NCBI RefSeq assembly: GCF_004193175.1
Contig: NZ_SAUH01000001.1
Span: 2,273,501 to 2,337,500, forward strand
Origin: Streptomyces sp. RFCAC02
GTDB lineage: Bacteria > Actinomycetota > Actinomycetes > Streptomycetales > Streptomycetaceae
DNA length: 64,000 bases
Reading direction: 5' to 3'
Shown: positions 18,199-25,011 of the stretch, piece by piece
Numbering within the stretch: position 1 is the first letter of the stretch
Layout of the letters: each line of letters begins with the position of its first letter
Notes under the pieces: model-generated
What the model saw: the letters and a program-made list of their open reading frames with translations, nothing else
Told to the model about the DNA's origin: nothing
Databases searched by the model: none
Translations under genes and position numbers: made by a program

Positions 18199-19332
18199 AT
18201 GGAAGCCCTGATGTTGCTGATCGCGCTCGGCGTGATCGGAGGTTTCGTGGTGCCGCCGGTCCTGCGCCGGCGGCGTGAGCGGCAGGAGTTCGAACGGGCC
18301 GCGGCGCAGGCCGGTCCCGGCGGCGCGGGGATGTTCGCGAAGGACGGCGATGTGCCCGGCGGCCCCGGCTTCCCGCCGGACGCGGCGCCGGGCGGGCTGG
18401 TGCCCGTCGACCTGCTCGACGTCCGCCTGCCGGGTCCCGACGACGAGCTCGTGACGGCGCTGGAGGAGACCCAGCGGACCCAGAACTGGCGTCCGGCGGG
18501 TCAGCTCCTCGCCCTCACCGATGACCCGGAGCTGCGCTGGCAGCGCGTCCAGTCGCTGGCCGGCGCCGCGGCGATGGAGCTGGCGGCGCACCGGCGGGGC
18601 GAGGGCGGCACCGACGCGGGCTGGCTGCGGCGCTGGCGCGCGGACGAGCCGGGGGACGCGGGCGGCGCCCAGGTGTACGCCCAGTTCCTCGTGTGGCAGG
18701 CGATGGCCGACCCGGGCGCCGCCGAGTACCGGATCGTGCTGGAGGAGGCCAGGACGGTCTGCGGCGAGGCGGCGCGGCTGGCGCCGGACGACCCGGTGCC
18801 GTACATCACGGAGCTGTTCATCGCCCGCGGCCTGAGCTACCGGCGGCCCGACTTCGAGACGCTGTGGGGCGAGATCTCGCGCCGCGCACCCGAGCACATG
18901 GGGGCGCACCTCGCGGCGCTGCCGTACCTGTCGGAGAAGTGGCACGGGTCGCGGGCCGAGGCGGAGGGCTTCGCGCGGGCCGCGGCGGGGGCCGCGGGCG
19001 AGGGGAGCCTGCTGCCGGCGCTGCCGCTGTTCGCCGTCTACGACCACCTGCCGGACCTCCAGCACTCGCCCGGCATGTACCAGGGCGCCGTGGTCAGGGA
19101 CGCGATCGAGGCCGCCCAGTACGCCCTGAACACGGTGCGGGACGGCCACCCGGTCGTGCCGCACGTCCGGCACCTGCTGCTGTGTTTCCTGGTCCGCGCC
19201 GAGCGGTACCCGGAGGCGGCCGAGCAGGTGCGTGCGGTCGACGGCTACGTGGGCGCGGTGCCGTGGGTGGACGGCGGCGACCCCGCCGCCATGTACGCCC
19301 GCTACCGCGCCACGGCCATAGCACGTCAATGA
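18199..19332 (+). CDS. Membrane-anchored alpha-helical protein of unknown function
   Basis: 377 residues. One N-terminal transmembrane helix (residues 3-22) ends in RRRRER, so the bulk is cytosolic. A Gly/Pro linker to about residue 65 follows, then an all-helical domain with TPR-like spacing: [69 protein letters not shown] do not recognise a named family with confidence; DUF4034-like proteins have a similar helical layout. GGGGGAG lies upstream of the ATG. It stands 46 bp before msrA in the same direction and may share its transcript. Confidence 0.7.
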   Translation: MEALMLLIALGVIGGFVVPPVLRRRRERQEFERAAAQAGPGGAGMFAKDGDVPGGPGFPPDAAPGGLVPVDLLDVRLPGPDDELVTALEETQRTQNWRPAGQLLALTDDPELRWQRVQSLAGAAAMELAAHRRGEGGTDAGWLRRWRADEPGDAGGAQVYAQFLVWQAMADPGAAEYRIVLEEARTVCGEAARLAPDDPVPYITELFIARGLSYRRPDFETLWGEISRRAPEHMGAHLAALPYLSEKWHGSRAEAEGFARAAAGAAGEGSLLPALPLFAVYDHLPDLQHSPGMYQGAVVRDAIEAAQYALNTVRDGHPVVPHVRHLLLCFLVRAERYPEAAEQVRAVDGYVGAVPWVDGGDPAAMYARYRATAIARQ

Positions 19333-19378
19333 GGTAACGGCGCCACGGCGCGCCATGTCAGGAACGAGTGGAACCACC

Positions 19379-20047
19379 ATGCTGTACGCCCAGGCACACA
19401 GGAACCGCCTCCCCACCCCGGAGGAGGCCCTGCCGGGCCGCGGGGCATCGCCCTTCGAGCTGCCCGGGACCCACACGGTCCTCGGCACCCCCCTCCTCGG
19501 CCCCCACCCGGCCGGCTCCGCCGTGGCGGACTTCGCCCTCGGCTGCTTCTGGGGCGCCGAGCGGCGCTTCTACCGGACGCCGGGCGTGTGGACGACGCTG
19601 GTGGGCTACCAGGGCGGCATCACGCCGCACCCGACGTACGAGGAGGTCTGCGGCGGCCTGACCGGCCACGCCGAGACGGTCCGCGTCGTCTTCGACCCGG
19701 CCGCCGTGTCGTACGAGGACCTGCTGAAGGTGTTCTGGGAGGCGCACGACCCGACGCAGGGCAACCGGCAGGGCAACGACGTCGGCACGCAGTACCGGTC
19801 CGCGATCGTCACGCACTCCGACGACCACGCGGAACGGGCACGGGCTTCCCTGGCGGCGTACCAGCGCGTTCTGGCGGCCTCCGGCTACGGCCCCATCACG
19901 ACGGAGATCCGGCCGGCCGCCGACCACCCGTTCTACCCGGCTGAGGGCTACCACCAGCAGTACCTGGACAAGAACCCGGCTGGCTACTGCGGCCTGGGCG
20001 GCACGGGCCTCACCTGCCCGGTGGGAGTCGCGCGGTACGCGGGCTGA
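19379..20047 (+). CDS. msrA: Peptide methionine (S)-S-oxide reductase MsrA
   Basis: 222 residues. Reduces methionine-S-sulphoxide in proteins. The catalytic cysteine lies in [11 protein letters not shown] (about residue 52). HTAVRV-type and [15 protein letters not shown] segments are present, with the resolving cysteine region [13 protein letters not shown] at the C-terminus. The N-terminal arm ([12 protein letters not shown]) matches the longer actinobacterial MsrA form. An ATG 8 codons upstream (19355) is in frame; 19379 is chosen because the family begins there. Confidence 0.93.
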   Translation: MLYAQAHRNRLPTPEEALPGRGASPFELPGTHTVLGTPLLGPHPAGSAVADFALGCFWGAERRFYRTPGVWTTLVGYQGGITPHPTYEEVCGGLTGHAETVRVVFDPAAVSYEDLLKVFWEAHDPTQGNRQGNDVGTQYRSAIVTHSDDHAERARASLAAYQRVLAASGYGPITTEIRPAADHPFYPAEGYHQQYLDKNPAGYCGLGGTGLTCPVGVARYAG

Positions 20048-20120
20048 GCGCACCTGCCTCCGCCGGTCGGGACCGACGGCGAACGGCCGCGTACCACCGG
20101 GCTTTTGAGGAGGAGCCGTC

Positions 20121-20432
20121 ATGAGCACGGGTTATCACACGTCATGGATGATCCCCGACGAGCATCGGGCCGATCCCGCCTACATCGAGGCCGGTGCTGC
20201 CATCGCCCTGGGACAGGCCGTCTACGACCGCCGTACTGCCCTGGGAATCGACCGGGCGGTGCTCGCCGGGCGGACGGGCCTCACAGTGGCGGACATCGAC
20301 CGTCTCGAAGGCGGTGGTACGACACCAGCGCTACCGCTCCTGCGTCGGCTGGCTGCGGCCCTCGACGCGACGCTGGACGTAGCGATCGATCCGGAGGACA
20401 CCGAGGTCTCGTTCATTCCCCGCGCCGCCTGA
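20121..20432 (+). CDS. XRE/HigA-like helix-turn-helix protein (orphan antitoxin-like)
   Basis: 103 residues, with GAGGAGGAG at an ideal distance upstream of the ATG. A Cro/C1 helix-turn-helix spans about residues 36-90 (DRAVLAGRTGLTVADIDRLEGGGTTPALPLLRRLAAALDATLDV), as in HigA-type antitoxins. No toxin gene lies on either side: upstream is the 73-bp gap after msrA and downstream is clpP3. It may be an orphan antitoxin or a stand-alone regulator. A weak CCCGCC/GGCGGG hairpin follows its stop at about 20438-20455. Confidence 0.8.
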   Translation: MSTGYHTSWMIPDEHRADPAYIEAGAAIALGQAVYDRRTALGIDRAVLAGRTGLTVADIDRLEGGGTTPALPLLRRLAAALDATLDVAIDPEDTEVSFIPRAA

Positions 20433-20582
20433 TTCTCCCGCCTCGCGGGGCGGGTCTGCTGTCGGCGGATCTGCCGGGGGCCGATTTTCCTTCTTCCGTC
20501 GTCGTTCCCGGCCGACAGTGGGGGTGCGGTGCGCGGCCGGCAGGGGCGCGGGCCGCTTCCAGGCCGGAAGGAAGGGACGACG

Positions 20583-21218
20583 ATGGCACCACCGTTCATG
20601 ACGCCCGTGGCGGAGGAGGGGGACACCGCCGCCACACGGTTCGACGACCACCTCGCCGAGCAGCTCCTCACCCAGCGGATCGTCCTCCTCGGCACCCAGG
20701 TGGACGACGTGTCCGCGAACCGGGTGTGCGCGCAGCTCCTCCTGCTGTCCGCCGAGGACCCGAGGACCGACATCGCGCTGTACATCAACAGCCCCGGCGG
20801 CTCGATCACGGCCGGGCTCGCGATCCTCGACACCATGCGGCTGATCCCGAACGACGTCGCCACGCTGGCGATGGGCTTCGCGGGCAGCATGGGGCAGATC
20901 CTCCTCACCTCCGGGACCCGGGGGAAGCGGTACGCCCTGCCGAACGCCCGCGTGATGATGCACCAGCCGTCGGCGGGCATCGGGGGCACCACCGCCGACA
21001 TCGAGATCCAGGCGGAGAACCTGGAGTTCACCAAGCGGACCGTCGAGCGCATCCTCGCCGACCACACCGGCCAGACCGAGGAGACGATCCGGCGCGACAG
21101 CGACCGTGACCGCTGGTTCACGGCGCGGGAGGCGCTGGAGTACGGGATGGTCGACCGGGTGGTGGAGACGATGGCGGACGTCCGGCCGGGCGGCGGACAG
21201 CGGAGGGCGGGTTTCTGA
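20583..21218 (+). CDS. clpP3: ATP-dependent Clp protease proteolytic subunit (ClpP3-type)
   Basis: 211 residues. The full Ser-His-Asp triad is present: S102 in GFAGSMGQ, H127 in MMHQPSAG and D172 in [25 protein letters not shown] is the oligomer/strand motif. First gene of a two-gene operon: its TGA overlaps the ATG of the next ClpP (TGATG). With a PopR-like gene convergent just downstream, this corresponds to the clpP3-clpP4-popR module of Streptomyces, the backup Clp protease induced when ClpP1P2 fails. The 150-bp upstream gap contains a near-palindrome CGGCGGATCTGCCG (20463-20476), a possible PopR site. Confidence 0.92.
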   Translation: MAPPFMTPVAEEGDTAATRFDDHLAEQLLTQRIVLLGTQVDDVSANRVCAQLLLLSAEDPRTDIALYINSPGGSITAGLAILDTMRLIPNDVATLAMGFAGSMGQILLTSGTRGKRYALPNARVMMHQPSAGIGGTTADIEIQAENLEFTKRTVERILADHTGQTEETIRRDSDRDRWFTAREALEYGMVDRVVETMADVRPGGGQRRAGF

Positions 21219-21826
21219 TGGGCCAGTACACGATCCCGACCGTGGTGGAGCGCACCCCGGCGGGCGAGCGGGCGTTCGACATCTACAGCCGGCTGCTGAA
21301 CGAGCGGGTCATCTTCCTCGGCACGGAGATCGACGACGGCGTCGCGAACGTCGTGATCGCGCAGCTCATCCACCTGGAGTCGGCCAACCCGGAGCGCGAG
21401 ATCGCGATCTACCTGAACTCCCCCGGCGGCTCGTACACGGCGCTGATGGCGATCTACGACACGATGGCGTACATCAGCTCGCCGATCTCGACGATCTGTG
21501 TCGGGCAGGCGGCGTCCACGGCGGCCGTGCTGCTCGCCGGCGGGGACAAGGGGCGGCGCGTCGTCCTGGAGCACGCGCGGGTGCTGCTCGGGCAGCCGGC
21601 GTCCGGCGGGCAGCGCGGCACCGTGTCGGACCTGGCGCTGCAGGCCGCCGAGATGAAGCGGATCCGCGCCCAGGTGGAGGAGGTCCTGGCGCGGCACACG
21701 GGGCACGACACCGGGAAGCTGCGGGCCGACATGGACCGGGACCGGGTGTTCACGGCGCGGGAGGCCGTCGAGTACGGGCTGGCCGACCACGTGCTGAGCC
21801 GCCGGGTGCCGCCGGGCGCGGCGTGA
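21218..21826 (+). CDS. clpP4: ClpP4-type Clp subunit lacking the catalytic histidine
   Basis: 202 residues. The ClpP fold is clear ([19 protein letters not shown]). Two triad residues are kept: S100 in [10 protein letters not shown] and D171 in [10 protein letters not shown]. The position of the catalytic histidine, in the usual M-x-HQP motif, reads LLGQPASGG, so it is glycine (G125). As written the subunit should not hydrolyse peptide bonds. It may act as a structural or regulatory partner of ClpP3 in a mixed barrel. Translation is coupled to clpP3 by the TGATG overlap. Confidence 0.88.
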   Translation: MGQYTIPTVVERTPAGERAFDIYSRLLNERVIFLGTEIDDGVANVVIAQLIHLESANPEREIAIYLNSPGGSYTALMAIYDTMAYISSPISTICVGQAASTAAVLLAGGDKGRRVVLEHARVLLGQPASGGQRGTVSDLALQAAEMKRIRAQVEEVLARHTGHDTGKLRADMDRDRVFTAREAVEYGLADHVLSRRVPPGAA

Positions 21827-21835
21827 GCTGGCGGG

Positions 21836-22276
21836 TCAGGCGGCGAGCCTGACCTCGCCGGGGCCGGCCGCCGACGCCCGCGGGCCGGGTCGCCGGGCGG
21901 CGAGGGCCGTGATCGACGTGACGGGCGTGACCGGTGCGGCGGCCGTGGCGGCGCGCCGGTCGTCCCGCCGGACGGCGGTGAGACGGATCAGGTCGCGGTG
22001 GACCAGGGCGAGCAGCTCCGCGAGGCCGAGGCCGAGCGCGCGGGCGGCCGCCGCGAGGACCTCGGACGACGCCTCCTTGAGGCCCCGCTCGATCTCGGAG
22101 AGGTACGGCATCGAGATGCGGGCCGCCTCGGCGACGTCCTTGAGGGTGCGGTCCTGGGCGAGCCGTTCACGGCGCAGGACGCCGCCCACGACGTCCCGCC
22201 ACAGCGGCTCCTTCGCGGGCTCGGCGGCCGGGGGGAGGGGGAGTGTGCGGACGGGGCGGTGTGCTGGAGTGCTCAC
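21836..22276 (-). CDS. popR: PopR/ClgR-like helix-turn-helix activator
   Basis: 146 residues, GTG start. The XRE-type helix-turn-helix at about residues 32-90 (LRRERLAQDRTLKDVAEAARISMPYLSEIERGLKEASSEVLAAAARALGL) closely resembles ClgR and PopR. The last residues, VRLAA, end in two alanines. In S. lividans the terminal Ala-Ala of PopR is what ClpP1P2 recognises for degradation, so loss of ClpP1P2 lets PopR accumulate and switch on clpP3-clpP4. The location, 10 bp past clpP4 and convergent, fits. The gene symbol is by family and context. Confidence 0.85.
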   Translation of the reverse strand: MSTPAHRPVRTLPLPPAAEPAKEPLWRDVVGGVLRRERLAQDRTLKDVAEAARISMPYLSEIERGLKEASSEVLAAAARALGLGLAELLALVHRDLIRLTAVRRDDRRAATAAAPVTPVTSITALAARRPGPRASAAGPGEVRLAA

Positions 22277-22354
22277 GGCTTCAGCGTAGGAAGCGGGCGC
22301 GGAAACGGAAAGAGGGGGCGAAGCGGTTCTGCCGGGGGCGAAAGGCGCGGCAGC

Positions 22355-22391
22355 CCGGCCGGCCGTCCACAGGGTGTGGACGGCCGGCCGG
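22355..22391 (-). terminator. Strong hairpin terminator after phoD
   Basis: A perfect 17-bp stem (22355-22371 with 22375-22391, core GGCCGTCCACA/TGTGGACGGCC) with a 3-nt loop begins 5 nt after the phoD stop. No U tract, but very stable. It also insulates the divergent popR promoter region. Confidence 0.85.
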
Positions 22392-22395
22392 CGTC

Positions 22396-24012
22396 TCATG
22401 CCTGCTGGGCGCCGGGGCGGCCCTCCGTCACGGTGAACCGCGCCGCCGTCGAGACGTCGCCGCCGGGCTCGGCGACCTGCGACAGCACCCGGTACTCCGC
22501 CCGGAACTCGGCCGCCGTCGCCGTGCAGACGGTGTAACCGCGCTGCGCGTTGTGCCACTTGAGGTGCGGGTTCACGCCGGGCGTCATCCAGTCGAAGCCG
22601 AACGTGTCCATCGCCGTGCCGTCGCCGCCCGAGCTGATCGAGGTGCCGGCGAACTCGGTGGCCACCACCGGCGAGTCCTCGTCGCCGAAGTCCAGCTTGA
22701 GGTCGGCGACCACGCTGCGGTGGATGTCGCCGGTGAGGACGACCGGGTTGCGCACGCCGCGCTCGTACAGCCCGTTGAGCAGCCGGTCGCGGGCGGCGGC
22801 GTAGCCGTCCCACATGTCGAGGCCGGCGGAGAAGACCTCCGGGTCCGGGTCGTGGTCGACCTGCGCGACGAGCGTCTGGTTCGCGAGGACGTTCCAGGTG
22901 GCGGCCGACCGTCCCGCGCCGTCGAGCAGCCACGCCTCCTGCTCGGTGCCGAGCATGGTGCGCGCGGGGTCGGAGCGCTCCGTGTCGCAGCCGGGCTTGG
23001 TGCCGTCGCCGCACACCTGGTCGTCGCGGTAGGAGCGGCTGTCGAGGACGTGCAGGTCGAGCAGGCCGCCGAAGCCGAGCCGCCGGAACAGCCGCGCCGA
23101 TGAGCCGTCCGGTTTCTGCGGCGCCCGCAGCGGCAGGTGCTCGTAGTACGCCTGGAACGCCGCCGCCTTCCGCGCGGCGAAGGCGTCCGGGTCGTCGTCG
23201 GGGAACCCGTCGCTGTCGACCTGGGCCACGCCGTCCGCCCAGTTGTTCTCCACCTCGTGGTCGTCCCAGGTGAGGATCCACGGGAACGCGCGGTGCGCGG
23301 CCTGGAGGTCGGCGTCGAGGCGGTAGAGGGCGTGCCGGTTGCGGTAGTCGGTGAGCGAGTACGTCTCGTGCTGGAACGAGGCGTCGAGCTCCATGCCGCG
23401 CACGCCGCCGTTCGTCCCGACGCCGTACTCGTAGAGGTAGTCGCCGAGGTGGACGACGAAGTCGAGGTCCTCGGCGGCCATGTGGCGGTACGCCGTGTAG
23501 AAGCCCTCGTACCAGCACTGGCAGGAGGCGAACGCGAACGCCAGCGCGTCCGGCGCGGCGTCGGGCGCGGGCGCGGTCCTCGTCCGGCCGGTGGGGCTGA
23601 TGTCGCCGCTGCCGTCCACGCGGAACCGGTAGAAGTAGTCGCGGCCCGGCGCGAGGCCCGAGACCTCGGCGTGCACGGAGTGCGCGAGTTCGGGGACGGC
23701 CTCGGCGGTGCCCTCGCGCACGACGCGGGAGAACGCCTCGTCGTCGGCGACCTGCCACGACACGGCGACCCGGCCGTCCGGCATGCCGCCGCGACCGTCC
23801 AGGGCCAGGGGGTCGGGCGCGAGGCGCGTCCACAGGACGACCCCGTCGGGCAGCGGGTCGCCGGACGCGACGCCCAGCGCGAACGGGTCGGTCGCGAAGC
23901 GCGGGGCCGCCCACACCCGCGCGGTGCCGAGGCCGGGTCCCGCGCCGGTGAGGGCGAGGGCGGCGGCGGCCGTGCCGAGGAAGCGGCGTCTGGTGTGTTC
24001 CATCGCTCTCAT
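22396..24012 (-). CDS. phoD: Alkaline phosphatase / phosphodiesterase PhoD
   Basis: 538 residues. An extracellular phosphatase of the PhoD family that scavenges phosphate from mono- and diesters. The Tat signal peptide has RRR in HTRRRFLGTAAAALALTGAG, followed by a PhoD N-terminal Fn3-like domain (ASGDPLPDGVVLWTRL). Metal-site motifs follow in order: FASCQCW, VHLGDYLYEYG, LTWDDHEVENNW, LANQT and LTGDIHRSV. The start is ATG 24012, with AAGG upstream; ATG 24003 is three codons later. I looked for GTTCACC-type PHO-box repeats upstream and found none, which is odd for this gene in Streptomyces. Confidence 0.93.
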   Translation of the reverse strand: MRAMEHTRRRFLGTAAAALALTGAGPGLGTARVWAAPRFATDPFALGVASGDPLPDGVVLWTRLAPDPLALDGRGGMPDGRVAVSWQVADDEAFSRVVREGTAEAVPELAHSVHAEVSGLAPGRDYFYRFRVDGSGDISPTGRTRTAPAPDAAPDALAFAFASCQCWYEGFYTAYRHMAAEDLDFVVHLGDYLYEYGVGTNGGVRGMELDASFQHETYSLTDYRNRHALYRLDADLQAAHRAFPWILTWDDHEVENNWADGVAQVDSDGFPDDDPDAFAARKAAAFQAYYEHLPLRAPQKPDGSSARLFRRLGFGGLLDLHVLDSRSYRDDQVCGDGTKPGCDTERSDPARTMLGTEQEAWLLDGAGRSAATWNVLANQTLVAQVDHDPDPEVFSAGLDMWDGYAAARDRLLNGLYERGVRNPVVLTGDIHRSVVADLKLDFGDEDSPVVATEFAGTSISSGGDGTAMDTFGFDWMTPGVNPHLKWHNAQRGYTVCTATAAEFRAEYRVLSQVAEPGGDVSTAARFTVTEGRPGAQQA

Positions 24013-24110
24013 CGCTCGCACCTTGGCGGTCACGGGCGGTCTTCGGTCGGAGGCACGCCCGACACTCCCCCGTGGTGGCCTAACGCGCGCGGGGCGGACG
24101 GCGGGAGCGG

Positions 24111-24953
24111 TCAGTACAGCGGCGACATGGGGCCGCCGTGCGGGAAGAACGGGTCGTGCGGCATCGGGGGCGGTGGTGCCGCCGACCGCTGCGGCGGGAC
24201 GGCGAGCCGCTTCGGCCACTCCGCGCACCACAGCAGGGCCGCCGTGAGCGGCAGTGGCCAGAGACCGTCCATGTGGAGCGGGGTCGTCATCGATTCCGCC
24301 AGCAGGAGCAGCAGCCACAGCAGGAGCGTGTCGACGGCGACGAGCAGCACGATGGTGACGGTCAGGGAGGGCAGCGTCGCGGTCGTGTGGGGGCGCCAGG
24401 TGTACAGCAGCGCCAGGACAGCGATCGTGAGGGCCTGGCGCCAGCCCTCCCCCGGTTCGAGGCGGACGCCGCCGAGCACGGCCGTCACGCCCGCGAGGAC
24501 ACCGGTGACGAGGAGGACGGAGGCGGCGGCGAGCAGCCGGGAGCGCCGGCCCTCGCGCCGCCGCAGACCGCCGAGCATGCCGCACGTCGAGACGAAGGAC
24601 AGGGTGACCAGGGCGCTGAGGACGACGGGCCACACCCCGTCGAGCCGGACGTCGGCACCGGCCGCGCGCGCCAGGCGCACGCACGCCCACAGCAGCAGGG
24701 GCCACAGCACCAGGCCGGCGAGCACGGCCGGCAGCGCGCGCGACCGCGGCGTCCGCCCTCCGGTGATGGCCCGGGCGAGCAGGTACAGCGCGCCGTTGCA
24801 GACGAGGACGGCGCAGACGACGGTCGCCACCCGGCCGGCCACCGGACCGTCGAGACGGAAGTCGTCCACGGCCAGGGCCGCGACGGCGATCCCGGCGGCG
24901 GTGCAGACCGAGCCGGACACGAGAGAGGACACAGTCGGAACGGCACCGGGCAT
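24111..24953 (-). CDS. Multi-pass membrane protein downstream of the caspase gene
   Basis: 280 residues with seven or eight predicted transmembrane helices (for example VLAGLVLWPLLLWACVRLA and LTVTIVLLVAVDTLLLWLLLLLAES) and a proline-rich cytosolic tail (PPPPMPHDPFFPHGG). No family is recognised. The ATG at 24953 has GGGGGGAA directly upstream. It starts 58 bp after the stop of the caspase-TPR gene in the same direction and probably shares its transcript. A membrane effector or sensor in that system is possible, but only context supports it. Confidence 0.65.
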   Translation of the reverse strand: MPGAVPTVSSLVSGSVCTAAGIAVAALAVDDFRLDGPVAGRVATVVCAVLVCNGALYLLARAITGGRTPRSRALPAVLAGLVLWPLLLWACVRLARAAGADVRLDGVWPVVLSALVTLSFVSTCGMLGGLRRREGRRSRLLAAASVLLVTGVLAGVTAVLGGVRLEPGEGWRQALTIAVLALLYTWRPHTTATLPSLTVTIVLLVAVDTLLLWLLLLLAESMTTPLHMDGLWPLPLTAALLWCAEWPKRLAVPPQRSAAPPPPMPHDPFFPHGGPMSPLY

Positions 24954-25011
24954 CGGTTCCCCCCTTCCCCCGGGGAGAAGATGCCCATCCGCACGGGTGT
25001 TCAACCCCGGG

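Noticed and set aside
21836..23914. 692-codon leftward open frame running through popR and phoD
   Set aside because: Only the last 146 codons (PopR) look like protein; the rest is the wrong frame of phoD, and popR has its own GTG.
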